Positions 25,938 through 34,291 of a stretch of 64,000 nt of DNA are shown piece after piece. The notes beneath the pieces were generated by a model that saw only the letters and a program-made list of their open reading frames with translations, was not told where the DNA came from and made no database searches. This DNA comes from Bacillota bacterium. Lineage in GTDB: Bacteria; Bacillota; UBA5301. Position 1 is the first letter of the stretch, and each line of letters opens with the position of its first letter. The stretch covers positions 1 to 64,000 of the forward strand of contig JACDOJ010000003.1 in assembly GCA_017656135.1 (NCBI GenBank), written 5' to 3'. The translations under genes were made by a program, and so were the position numbers.

Positions 25938-28694
25938 TCATGCCGTCCTGAAAACCCGCATGATATTCCGTTTCAGGCTCCGGATCGCTTCCACTGCTAA
26001 GTCCTCTAACCAACTGACAAAAAAGGCAGTCCCTAGGATGATCCCCCAATCTCCACCGGATAACCTGGTTACCTGGAAGAGCTTCCGAAGTAGAGGATGG
26101 TACAAGATCAAAAGCTGAAAGCCGGCTGAAACCAAAACGGCCAGGGTAAGGTAGGGGTTGGAAATCAGATCCCGGAAAAACCCTTGGGAGTCAGCGCCTC
26201 GACACCGGAAGACATAGAGCAACTGAGACATCACCAAGGTGGCAAAAGCCATGGTCCGGGCCCCTGCCAGAGCTGATCCCTGCAGCAGGCTGAAAATGAA
26301 AACTCCGATGGTACCCAGGGCAATCAGAGTCCCCTGCAGCAAAATGGTCTTCAGAAGTCCGCCAGAGAAGATACCTTCATCAACCCTCCGAGGAGGCCGC
26401 TCCATTATTCTGGGATTAGCAGGGTCCACACTGAGGGCGATCGCCGGCAGTCCATCAGTGACCAGATTCATCATGAGAATCTGCACCGCCACCAAAGGCA
26501 GGGGCAGATTAAAGAAAGAGGCCAGCAGCATGGTCAAGACCTCCCCGGTGTTGCACCCCAAGAGGTACCTGATAAACTTGCGGATATTCTCAAAGATGCC
26601 TCGCCCCTCCTCTACAGCTGCCACAATTGTGGCGTAGTTGTCATCGGAGAGGACCATAGCCGAAGCCTCCTTGGCCACATCGGTCCCGCACTGCCCCATA
26701 GAGACCCCAATATCAGCCTCTCTGATGGCCGGAGCATCATTGACCCCATCTCCGGTCATCGCCACAACCTCTCCTTTTTTTTTGAACAGACGGACCAGAC
26801 GAATCTTGTGCTCCGGTGAAACCCGGGCAAAGACTGAGACCTGATCCAGTCGCCTCAATAGTTCGCTGTCGGTGAGCGACTCCAGCTCCTCTCCGGAGAT
26901 GGCGCCCTGCCGGGCCCCTGAATAAAGGCCGATTTGCCTGGCGATGGAAACCGCAGTCAATTTATGGTCCCCGGTGACCATGTACGTTCTGATTCCCGCT
27001 TTACTGGCCAGGGCGATGGCTGAAGCCACTTCCGGCCGGGGCGGATCCACCAGTCCAACGATGCCCACCAGAATCTGGTCGCTTTCCGCCTCTTCACCGG
27101 AAGACCCCAGATAGTGGTCTTTATAGGCCACCCCTAAAACCCGCAAACCGGAACTGCTCATGGACTCAGCGGCAGCTATAACCTCATCCCTAACCTCAGA
27201 GGTCAACGGCCGCACCCCGGCCGAGCTGAGGTAGTACCGGCATCGCTTGATCAGCACATCCAAGGCTCCTTTGGTGTAGACCAGGGTCCCCTCTCCCTCT
27301 TTTTCCAGAATGACGCTCATACGCTTGCGGTCGCTGTCAAAGGGGATCTCCTCTTTCAACCGAACCCCGGTGTAACCTTCTAAATCAAGGCCGGCCTTCT
27401 TAGCCAGCACCAACAGAGCCCCTTCCATGGGATCTCCCTGCACTTCCCAGGAACCGTTTTTTCGGCGCAAAAACTTTCCTTTAGACCGGGGTTTCACCAA
27501 CTCAGCGTTGTTACAGAAGGCTATAACTTCCACCAGTCTGGCGAGGCCGGGTTCAGCCTCTAGGCTGGCCCTATTGCCAAGGCCGTCTGTAATGATTCCT
27601 TTCGAGGAGTAGCCTTCTCCGCTGACCCTAAAGTGTTTCCCCTTTGGGAGCCAGATTGTGGTGACGGTCATTTCGTTCTTGGTCAAAGTGCCGGTTTTAT
27701 CGGAGCAGATGACACTGGTGCAGCCTAAGGTCTCTACAGCGGAGAGCTTGCGAATGATGGCCTTTCGTTTGATCATCCGCTGCACGCCTAAGGCCAAAGA
27801 GATGGTAACCACAGCCGGTAGCCCTTCTGGAATGGCTGCCACAGCTAGGCTCACACCGGTTAAAAACATCTCCGTCCAATTGCGGCCCTGGATGATGCCG
27901 AGGGCAAAAACCAGAAGACAGACAGCCAGACAAGCCTTGACTAAGAAGCCTCCGAGTTTGGCTAGGCGCCTCTGGAGAGGTGTTGGCTCATCCTGGACCT
28001 GGTGAATCAAGCGGGCAATCCGGCCGATCTCGGTGCTCCCGCCGGTAGCTACAACTACCCCCAGTCCCCTTCCTCTAGTGACCACGGTGCCCATGTGCAG
28101 CATGTTCCGGCGGTCGCCGACCAGAACCCCTTGGGCTGCCCGTGCGCGGTGATCCTTGGAGACCGGCACAGATTCGCCGGTTAGGGCCGATTCATCCACC
28201 TCTAGACTGTAGCTTTCCAAAAGGCGCAGGTCCGCCGGAACCCGGTCCCCTTGGCTGATCTTTACTAGATCCCCGGGAACAATCTCCCTAGCATCCACAA
28301 CCAGAGTATTCCCGCCTCTGATCACTGTCCCCTGAGGCGCGGCCAGCTCTTTCAGAAGCTCCAGAGAACGCTCAGCCCTAAACTCCTGGATACAGCCTAA
28401 GATGGCGTTGAGGAGCACAATGGTGATGATAGTCAGGGCATCAAGGTACTCCCCTAAAAAGAGCGAGACCAGAATTGCCCCTAAGAGCACCATGATCATG
28501 ACGTCTCTGAACTGGTCCACGAGCATCTGCCAAAGCCCTGGTCCAACTTGGGACGGCAGCTCGTTGGGTCCAAAGTGAGCCAGGCGGTGTTTGGCCTCAG
28601 CGGGGGTGAGACCCCGCTCAGGATCTGCCTGCAGTTGGGCCAGAACCCGGGCGGTCGAGAAGGCGTGCCAAAACGCATTAGACAAATGGATCAT
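25938..28694 (-). CDS. SERCA/PMR1-like Ca2+-transporting P-type ATPase
   Basis: P2A-type ATPase exporting Ca2+ (perhaps Mn2+). It has the phosphorylation site DKTGTLTKNE, the actuator TGES, GDGVND in the P domain and about ten transmembrane helices. Calcium ligands are present: PEGLP in TM4, CNTGE in TM5 and NLVTDGLP in TM6. Length 918, typical. GGGGGAAGG lies close to the ATG; a TTG three codons downstream is a possible alternative start. A strong terminator upstream isolates it from the acyl-CoA ligase gene, so it should have its own promoter in the short gap. A T-run follows the stop, but no proper stem was seen. Confidence 0.93.
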   Translation of the reverse strand: MIHLSNAFWHAFSTARVLAQLQADPERGLTPAEAKHRLAHFGPNELPSQVGPGLWQMLVDQFRDVMIMVLLGAILVSLFLGEYLDALTIITIVLLNAILGCIQEFRAERSLELLKELAAPQGTVIRGGNTLVVDAREIVPGDLVKISQGDRVPADLRLLESYSLEVDESALTGESVPVSKDHRARAAQGVLVGDRRNMLHMGTVVTRGRGLGVVVATGGSTEIGRIARLIHQVQDEPTPLQRRLAKLGGFLVKACLAVCLLVFALGIIQGRNWTEMFLTGVSLAVAAIPEGLPAVVTISLALGVQRMIKRKAIIRKLSAVETLGCTSVICSDKTGTLTKNEMTVTTIWLPKGKHFRVSGEGYSSKGIITDGLGNRASLEAEPGLARLVEVIAFCNNAELVKPRSKGKFLRRKNGSWEVQGDPMEGALLVLAKKAGLDLEGYTGVRLKEEIPFDSDRKRMSVILEKEGEGTLVYTKGALDVLIKRCRYYLSSAGVRPLTSEVRDEVIAAAESMSSSGLRVLGVAYKDHYLGSSGEEAESDQILVGIVGLVDPPRPEVASAIALASKAGIRTYMVTGDHKLTAVSIARQIGLYSGARQGAISGEELESLTDSELLRRLDQVSVFARVSPEHKIRLVRLFKKKGEVVAMTGDGVNDAPAIREADIGVSMGQCGTDVAKEASAMVLSDDNYATIVAAVEEGRGIFENIRKFIRYLLGCNTGEVLTMLLASFFNLPLPLVAVQILMMNLVTDGLPAIALSVDPANPRIMERPPRRVDEGIFSGGLLKTILLQGTLIALGTIGVFIFSLLQGSALAGARTMAFATLVMSQLLYVFRCRGADSQGFFRDLISNPYLTLAVLVSAGFQLLILYHPLLRKLFQVTRLSGGDWGIILGTAFFVSWLEDLAVEAIRSLKRNIMRVFRTA

Positions 28695-28736
28695 CCTTCC
28701 CCCTGTTCTACCAGGTTATTGATATTCCCGCCCGGC

Positions 28737-28763
28737 AAAAAAAATGCACCCACCTAGGGTGCA
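28737..28763 (-). terminator. Rho-independent terminator of the acyl-CoA ligase gene
   Basis: On the minus strand TGCACCC (28763-28757) and GGGTGCA (28751-28745) form a perfect 7-bp stem with a short loop, followed by eight T's, about 22 bases after the ligase stop. Confidence 0.92.
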
Positions 28764-28784
28764 GAACTGATCGAAAGTAGGGGT

Positions 28785-30461
28785 TTAGGCCGTTTCCGTC
28801 TCTTCCCCTTCCCCGTCGACAGAGATGAGGCTCGCAGCCAATTCCCGAAGCTTGTATTTCTGCACTTTCCCCGATGCTGTCATGGGGAAATCGGAAACGA
28901 ACCGGACGTACCGAGGTACTTTGTGCCGGGATATCCGCTTACGCATGTACTCGATGATCTCCTCTTCCACCGCTTCTGTTCCCGGCTTCAATTTGATGAA
29001 AGCAAAAACCTCTTCCCCGTAGACCTGGCTGGGCACCCCGACCACTTGGGCCTCAGAGACTTTAGGATGCCGGTGGAGATACTCTTCAAGTTCCCGCGGG
29101 TAGATGTTTTCCCCACCCCTGATGATCATGTCTTTGAGGCGGCCGACAATCCGGTAATAACCCCTTTCATCTTTCACAGCCAGATCGCCGGTGTGCAGCC
29201 AGCCGTCAGAGTCTATAGCAGCTGAGGTGCCCTCAGGATCTTTGTAGTAGCCTTTCATTACGTGGTAACCTCTGGTGCAGAGCTCCCCGACAGCCCCGGG
29301 CCCGACCTCAGCGCCGGTCTCCGGGTCTACAATTTTTACTTCCACTCCAGGCAGGGGCCGCCCTACAGTGGCCACCCGATCCTCCAATTCATCATCGATG
29401 TCGGTCATGGTGATCACCGGTGAGGCCTCGGTCTGGCCGTAGGCAATGGTGATCTCCTTCACCCCCATCCTCTCCATAACCGCCCGCATCACTTCTTCTG
29501 GACAGGGGGATCCGGCCATGATGCCGGTCCTCAAAGTAGACAGGCGGGTTTTGGGGAAATTGGGATGCTCAAGCATAGTGATGAACATAGTAGGCACCCC
29601 GTGAATCCCCGTGCAGTGTTCGGCCTCAATGATTTCCAGAGTCCGCTTGGGGCTGAAGTGGTCCAACGCAACGATGGTGCTGCCGTGGGTGATACAGGCC
29701 AAAGTTCCCAAGACGCAGCCAAAACAGTGGAAGAAAGGCACCGGAATACATAAGCGGTCCCAGGAGGTCAGTCGCATCACCCGGCCGATGTGGTAGGCGT
29801 TGTTGATGATGTTGTAGTGGCTGAGCATAGCTCCTTTGGGGAAACCGGTAGTACCGGAGGTGTACTGGATATTGACCACGTCATCGGGGGATAGTAACTC
29901 TTGCCGCCGGCAGAGCTCGCTGGAGGTAACCCTAGAGGCTAAAGAAAGTAGCTGCTCCCAGGTGTACATTCCAGGGTGCCGGTGGTTGCCAAGAAAAACC
30001 ACATTTTTCAGTTTGGGCAAGAGAGGGCTGGCCAAAGAACCAGCCTCAGCGTTAACCAACTCCGGAACCAACTCATAAAGGGTCTTCACGTAGTTGGTGT
30101 CTTTGAAGCCCTCCATCAGGACCAGGGTACTGACATCCGCCTGCTTCAATAGATACTCCAGTTCAAAAAGTTTATAGTTGGTGTTGACTGTGACTAAGAC
30201 GGCTCCGACCATAGCCGTTGCGAACTGCAGCTGGAGCCACTCAGGTTTGTTGGTGGCCCAAACAGCCACCTTGTCACCTTTTTCTACTCCAATGGCCAGC
30301 AAGGCCTTGGCCACCTGAACGCACCTGGCTTCAAATTCCCGATAGGTCCACCTGATCCCTTCATCAGGGAAAACGGCGACCTCGTTATCAGGGTACTCCC
30401 TACTACGCAGGTACAACAGGCTGCCTAAAGTGGTTCGCATTTCTCCTTGGAAACTGCTCAC
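28785..30461 (-). CDS. YngI-like acyl-CoA ligase under T-box control
   Basis: AMP-forming acyl-CoA synthetase of 558 residues: acid + ATP + CoA to acyl-CoA. Motifs are YTSGTTGFPKG near 200, IPVPFFHCFGCVLG, YGQTEASP, the hinge GRLKDMIIRGGENIYP and catalytic lysine in MTASGKVQKYKLR. The sequence pattern closely follows Bacillus YngI, part of the leucine/isovalerate operon, so a branched or medium-chain acid substrate is likely but unproven. GTG start with AGGAGG eight bases upstream. The gene forms a single transcription unit: its own sigmaA promoter, a T-box leader and a terminator. Confidence 0.88.
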   Translation of the reverse strand: MSSFQGEMRTTLGSLLYLRSREYPDNEVAVFPDEGIRWTYREFEARCVQVAKALLAIGVEKGDKVAVWATNKPEWLQLQFATAMVGAVLVTVNTNYKLFELEYLLKQADVSTLVLMEGFKDTNYVKTLYELVPELVNAEAGSLASPLLPKLKNVVFLGNHRHPGMYTWEQLLSLASRVTSSELCRRQELLSPDDVVNIQYTSGTTGFPKGAMLSHYNIINNAYHIGRVMRLTSWDRLCIPVPFFHCFGCVLGTLACITHGSTIVALDHFSPKRTLEIIEAEHCTGIHGVPTMFITMLEHPNFPKTRLSTLRTGIMAGSPCPEEVMRAVMERMGVKEITIAYGQTEASPVITMTDIDDELEDRVATVGRPLPGVEVKIVDPETGAEVGPGAVGELCTRGYHVMKGYYKDPEGTSAAIDSDGWLHTGDLAVKDERGYYRIVGRLKDMIIRGGENIYPRELEEYLHRHPKVSEAQVVGVPSQVYGEEVFAFIKLKPGTEAVEEEIIEYMRKRISRHKVPRYVRFVSDFPMTASGKVQKYKLRELAASLISVDGEGEETETA

Positions 30462-30500
30462 TACTGATCCTCCTCATTTCCTTTGCTACTTACCTGCTAA

Positions 30501-30779
30501 TAAAAAAGCGGTCTTTCTCCATAGAGACGAAAGACCGCGGTACCACTCTACTTAGCACTCAAGGTGCTCAACTCGCTAGGGCGTAAGGTGAAATCGACCA
30601 CTTGCCCATCCCCAGGTAACGGTGGGGAAACCGACCAATCCTACTGGGCCTCGCAGCTTTTGGGACGGTAGCTCCGGAGGGAGTTCACTTTGTTTAGGTG
30701 ACCGCTTTTCACCGAAACGCGGCTCTCTGTTCACCTGCCCAAAGCTACTGGTCTCCTTCATCACCTTTGGGAATATTTG
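30501..30779 (-). promoter_or_regulatory. T-box riboswitch, specifier probably CUC (Leu)
   Basis: The leader RNA has the T-box core TGGTACCGCGG (complement of 30535-30545). A terminator stem GCGGTCTTTC/GAAAGACCGC (30508-30517 and 30529-30538) with six T's follows, and the T-box can instead form the antiterminator. Upstream are a stem III hairpin (AGCAC/GTGCT), and stem I with AGTA on its 5' side, AGAGAG, a GGTGAAAA-type distal loop and GTGAA on its 3' side. The triplet after GAA is CTC (complement of 30681-30683), read as a leucine specifier; the following base is C rather than the usual purine, so the assignment is tentative. It ends about 40 bases before the ligase start. Confidence 0.92.
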
Positions 30780-30785
30780 AATGTA

Positions 30786-30815
30786 ATTATACCGGTAAAA
30801 TTATCCTGTTGTCAA
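30786..30815 (-). promoter_or_regulatory. SigmaA promoter of the T-box/acyl-CoA ligase unit
   Basis: On the minus strand TTGACA (30815-30810) and TATAAT (30791-30786), both exact consensus, separated by 18 bases. Transcription should start near 30779, just before stem I. The -35 box lies directly after the trpP stop, so the leader is independent of trpP. Confidence 0.9.
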
Positions 30816-30818
30816 TCT

Positions 30819-31358
30819 TTAAGCTTGTTCTTCTTTGACAGTGGAGACAGACTTGGTAACCATCTGGTGGCCCAGACCAACTACCGGCTGGAGCACAGCG
30901 ATGGCGATGGCGTTGATGACCGCGGCCGGAATCACCACGGCAATGAATAGAGCCTTGAAGCTGCCGGGAAGTCCAACAATCAAAGCGGCGGCAGTCAAGA
31001 AAAACAGGCCGCTTGCCAGGGTGCCGGTGATGGTAACGATCTCCGCTGTCACGATGCTCGGCAAGGTCTTCGGCAGGGTCTTAATAAGCAAATAGGCAAA
31101 ACTAGCGGTCAAAAGCTTGTCAATGATATTGGGCAGCTGACCTCCGGGGAATGTGGAGGTGATGGCAGCCAGAATACCTCCAAGCAAGCCAGTAGCGAGC
31201 ACCGTCTTGTAATCCTTGCCCTTCAAAAGCAGGGCTATGAACATCATCAGCAAGAGGGTATCCGGCTTCATGCCAAATAAAAGAGGGGGAGTGATGAAGT
31301 GCAGAATGTAACCGATAGCCAACAACAACGCAATCTGAATACCGTCACGAACTTTCAC
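30819..31358 (-). CDS. trpP: TrpP-like tryptophan transporter
   Basis: A 179-residue integral membrane protein with about five or six helices, from the TrpP/YhaG family of tryptophan permeases. The family pattern includes LHFITPPLLFGMKPD near residues 19-33 and FPGGQLPNIIDK near 70-81. The GTG start lies nine bases after GGAG. The leader carries nine (G/T)AG triplets over the ribosome-binding site, which supports tryptophan regulation and this assignment. It may work as the substrate-binding component of a small transporter. Confidence 0.83.
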   Translation of the reverse strand: MKVRDGIQIALLLAIGYILHFITPPLLFGMKPDTLLLMMFIALLLKGKDYKTVLATGLLGGILAAITSTFPGGQLPNIIDKLLTASFAYLLIKTLPKTLPSIVTAEIVTITGTLASGLFFLTAAALIVGLPGSFKALFIAVVIPAAVINAIAIAVLQPVVGLGHQMVTKSVSTVKEEQA

Positions 31359-31405
31359 TAATCTCAGCTCCTCTCAATCTAGTCAATCTAGGCTCTACTC
31401 ACCTA
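31358..31405 (-). promoter_or_regulatory. Candidate TRAP-binding (G/U)AG repeats over the trpP ribosome-binding site
   Basis: The trpP leader contains, in order, TAG, GAG, TAG, TAG, TAG, GAG, GAG, GAG, TAG. The last five are spaced 3, 2, 2 and 2 bases, and they cover the Shine-Dalgarno up to the GTG. TRAP protein binds such repeats and blocks trpP translation in Bacillus. The first four are less regularly spaced (2, 0, 4 and 6 bases). Presence of mtrB elsewhere in this genome is unknown. Confidence 0.55.
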
Positions 31406-31420
31406 TCAAGTATTACTGGT

Positions 31421-31449
31421 AGTATAACATAGATGGCTTCAGCTGACAA
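31421..31449 (-). promoter_or_regulatory. SigmaA promoter of trpP
   Basis: On the minus strand TTGTCA (31449-31444) and TATACT (31426-31421) with a 17-base spacer. The -35 box overlaps the last codons of the membrane coiled-coil gene, so trpP has its own start site about 60 bases before its GTG. Confidence 0.75.
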
Positions 31450-32881
31450 CGATGATTTGCCTGTTTAGAGAAAATTTTTTCTCCGGCACGGCGGTAAAGA
31501 CCGGAGCTGTCGCCTCGGCAACCAAATCGAGGTAGTAGGGATAGACCTCCCAAAAGTCGGGCTCGAGTTCGGCCTCGGACTTCTCCCAGAAGTCCTCCCT
31601 GAAACTTACCGCCTCCAGTTCATTGATGAAACCCTGCCGCAAGCGCCAGTGCTCCTGCCACCTCTGATTAAGTTCCGGATTGATTTGGCCTAAAAGCGCA
31701 GCCACCCGGTCCAAAAGAGCCTTGACCTCAGCTTGAGCTTCAGCGCTGCTTCTAGCCTGCCAAGCTTTGGTGTAACTGTCGAGGCTGTGTTCTAACCGAT
31801 TGCGAATCTCTTGGGCCTCCTCCTGAGCCCGGGCCCGCTGCCACAGGTGTTCTTCATCCTCCCCGGCCAAAACCTGTTTCAAACTTTTTATGGCTTTACG
31901 GTATTGATTTTTGCGGTCCAGTAGTTCGTCATGAAGCTCAAAATAGCGATCAACATCGGGTTTGAAGCCGCGCACCTTAACCAAAGCCCAGACGGCCAAA
32001 ACAAGGCCGACCGTTCCGCCCATCAGAGCTGCTCCAAGATTCACAAACCCAAATACTATGCCCAGGATCGCTCCTGCCGCCAACAGAGCCCCTATTCCAA
32101 GAAACCACAACCTGAGACTGTAGGCTTTCACCTGTGGCTCCAGTTTTTCAGTCTCGGCCTCCAGCCAATCCACTCTCTCTTTGACCTTTTCCACCTCGAC
32201 CTTGGCCTCTTGGACTTCGGCAAGGTGTTCCGGCTTGACCGGCGAACCGGTTATCCCCTTAGTGGCTGCGGCGAACTTCTCCAATTGGTCTTGAAGCTGA
32301 CAGACCTTGGACCAAAGCAGTCTTCTAGTGCCGTTTAAGACGCCCACTCTCCGCTGGGCAACCGCAAGCTCAGCTTTGAGCCTGACAAAGGCCCTCTGCT
32401 CCTCAGGCTCCAGGTATTCCCTGGTTTCAGCTTCCAGAGCCTCTTCTTCCTGACGCAGGGAGGACGCTTTCTCCCAGTACTCTTTTCCCCGGGTTGTTAA
32501 GGACCGGGGGCGTACAACCAGAAAATTATCCAACTGAACCCGGGAGGTGATGCCCCAATTGAGGGCAATGAGTTCACTTAAATCGACGTACGTTTCCGGA
32601 AGCGGTGCATCCCCTAGATACTCCAGGGATTCCTCCTCACTGGTGCGCTTGTAGTTAAAAAGGGTTTTTCCGCCCTGGCCTAACTTGATCTGAACGAATT
32701 CCCCAGGCTCAAGTCTAGTTTCCGCTTCTTCCGGGAAAAGGAAGCTGGTAAGCACTTGCAAATCAGCACCGCTCATTTCTCCCGGTTCTCCTGGGGAAGC
32801 GACAAACCGGCCGGTTTGTTTGGCCACAGAATAAGAGAACTCCAGTAGCTCCAAACTCAACACCCCTTGAACCAACTCCAA
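31439..32881 (-). CDS. Membrane coiled-coil protein of SNF2 cassette 2, unknown function
   Basis: No family recognised. The protein of up to 480 residues has a beta-rich N-terminal part (about 1-130), a long coiled coil (about 130-255), two adjacent transmembrane helices (about 260-305, rich in Gly, Ala, Val), a second coiled coil (about 310-400) and a C-terminal region. Both coiled coils thus face the same side of the membrane. The start is uncertain: TTG at 32881 has a poor ribosome-binding site, while TTG at 32854 lies eight bases after AAGGGG. It follows the cysteine-rich partner gene by 18 bases and looks co-transcribed with the helicase. Confidence 0.65.
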   Translation of the reverse strand: MELVQGVLSLELLEFSYSVAKQTGRFVASPGEPGEMSGADLQVLTSFLFPEEAETRLEPGEFVQIKLGQGGKTLFNYKRTSEEESLEYLGDAPLPETYVDLSELIALNWGITSRVQLDNFLVVRPRSLTTRGKEYWEKASSLRQEEEALEAETREYLEPEEQRAFVRLKAELAVAQRRVGVLNGTRRLLWSKVCQLQDQLEKFAAATKGITGSPVKPEHLAEVQEAKVEVEKVKERVDWLEAETEKLEPQVKAYSLRLWFLGIGALLAAGAILGIVFGFVNLGAALMGGTVGLVLAVWALVKVRGFKPDVDRYFELHDELLDRKNQYRKAIKSLKQVLAGEDEEHLWQRARAQEEAQEIRNRLEHSLDSYTKAWQARSSAEAQAEVKALLDRVAALLGQINPELNQRWQEHWRLRQGFINELEAVSFREDFWEKSEAELEPDFWEVYPYYLDLVAEATAPVFTAVPEKKFSLNRQIIVVS

Positions 32882-32899
32882 CTTCTAAAATACCCGTTT

Positions 32900-34291
32900 T
32901 CAGTACAGATTCCTGCCGGGGAAGGCAGAACCACCGGTCAAACCTGAACAGTCAGAGCAGATTTGGGATGCGCACTCCAGGCAGAGCCCGCAGGGGGCAG
33001 GATTTCCAACGCGGCAAGAAGCGGCGCACTGGGGACACAACCGGCGACCGCAGGCCGAACACTCGTCCGCCGGATGAGGGGTGAAGAACCCCCGGCAGAC
33101 CTCACAGCACAGGGCACACCGCAGGCATAGATGCTCCCCTTTATGACCTATGACCAGCGCCGGCACTTCTTCCCCGCATACCTCACAAGCCAGAGGCAGC
33201 CAGCGGTCTTGGTGAAAATCATAGGTGAAGACAGTCGAACCTTGAAAATTAGGGGTGTAGTAGACGGTGTTCACCTGAGCCCTGGGTAGGTACACGTAAG
33301 CGGCGGAGACCAAACGTATCCTCGCCTTAGGCAGGTACTTTGTGGCCAGTTCGTGGAGGCGTTTGCTTTTCTCAGCCGCCAGTTTCTCGGAGACCCTTTG
33401 GCACCTTTTCTTCTCCGCCGAAATCTCACGCTCCACTGCCTCCAGTTCCTGGCTGAACTGGCGGCGAGTCTCCTCCCGCTTGGCCAGGGCCACCCTGACC
33501 TCCAAAACAGCCGCCTTGTGAAGCAGCTGATAGAGGGAGGCCATCTCCTCATCTAACAGACCCTGATAGTAGTGGTCCAAGGTGGCTTTTTCCTCTTCCA
33601 AACGCTTGACCTGTTCCGTCTCGAAGGTGGCATACCGCCGGTTGATCCACTCTTTGAGAAACTGGCAGCCGGCTTTGTAGAGCCGGTAAAGAGAGTACTT
33701 GGTTTCCTTTAGCCATTGAAACCGCTGGATATGATCGGCAAGGTCAGAGGTTATGTACTCATCCTTGGACCGCGGCCTTTTCCTCCGGTCAGGCTGCAGG
33801 GAAAACCCCCGGCTAAAGGAAACGGCATCTGCTGGCAGTTGCCACAGTCTAACCTGCCCGGTTTCCGGATCGACCGCTAGGGCTACTACCTCCTCCCGGC
33901 GCAAATCGGCAAGTAAGGCCAGATGGAAGTTGAAAACGACAAGGGGTTGATACACTAGACGCACGGCTGTAGGCAAAGCAGGGTAACGCAAAAGAGGAAT
34001 GCTATTCAAAGCGTCTTTGAACTGTACCATCTGCTCATTATTCAAAGGCAGAAACAAATGGGCAGTCTGACCCTGAGCCCGGCCCCGAGCTATCATTCTG
34101 TCCAACGCCGGGTGGCCGAAGGTAAGATACTCGACCCCCTCCAGCCCGGCGATAGTCGGGTCGAAGGTGTAGGTCAGGCTCTCATCTCCTGTCTCAAGCC
34201 GGAAGACCCCTTCCTTGATCGGTTCGATGGTAGCATCCAAAGCCTCACTGTACGAGGCCAAAAAATCACGAATGGTTTCTTTAAAGCTCAC
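32900..34291 (-). CDS. SNF2-associated coiled-coil protein with Cys-rich C-terminus (cassette 2)
   Basis: A 463-residue partner of the SNF2 helicase. The N-terminal part has YTFDPTIAGLEGVEYLTFGHP (shown to 20 residues at most: key GHP near 61-63), like the segment after the motor in RapA-type helicases. Residues about 210-330 are coiled coil, followed by YLPKARIRLVSAAYVYLP, the region shared with the cassette 1 partner. The last 90 residues hold about eight CxxC-type pairs (CEVC, CLRC, CSAC, CPQC, CGLC, CSDC), probably binding several zinc ions. The GTG overlaps the helicase TGA by two bases (GTGA). Function unknown. Confidence 0.75.
   Translation of the reverse strand: MSFKETIRDFLASYSEALDATIEPIKEGVFRLETGDESLTYTFDPTIAGLEGVEYLTFGHPALDRMIARGRAQGQTAHLFLPLNNEQMVQFKDALNSIPLLRYPALPTAVRLVYQPLVVFNFHLALLADLRREEVVALAVDPETGQVRLWQLPADAVSFSRGFSLQPDRRKRPRSKDEYITSDLADHIQRFQWLKETKYSLYRLYKAGCQFLKEWINRRYATFETEQVKRLEEEKATLDHYYQGLLDEEMASLYQLLHKAAVLEVRVALAKREETRRQFSQELEAVEREISAEKKRCQRVSEKLAAEKSKRLHELATKYLPKARIRLVSAAYVYLPRAQVNTVYYTPNFQGSTVFTYDFHQDRWLPLACEVCGEEVPALVIGHKGEHLCLRCALCCEVCRGFFTPHPADECSACGRRLCPQCAASCRVGNPAPCGLCLECASQICSDCSGLTGGSAFPGRNLY

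Noticed and set aside
25915..25940. Terminator after the Ca2+ ATPase
   Set aside because: There is a run of eight T's, but only a four-base flanking stem formed with the run itself as the loop, so it is not a credible terminator.
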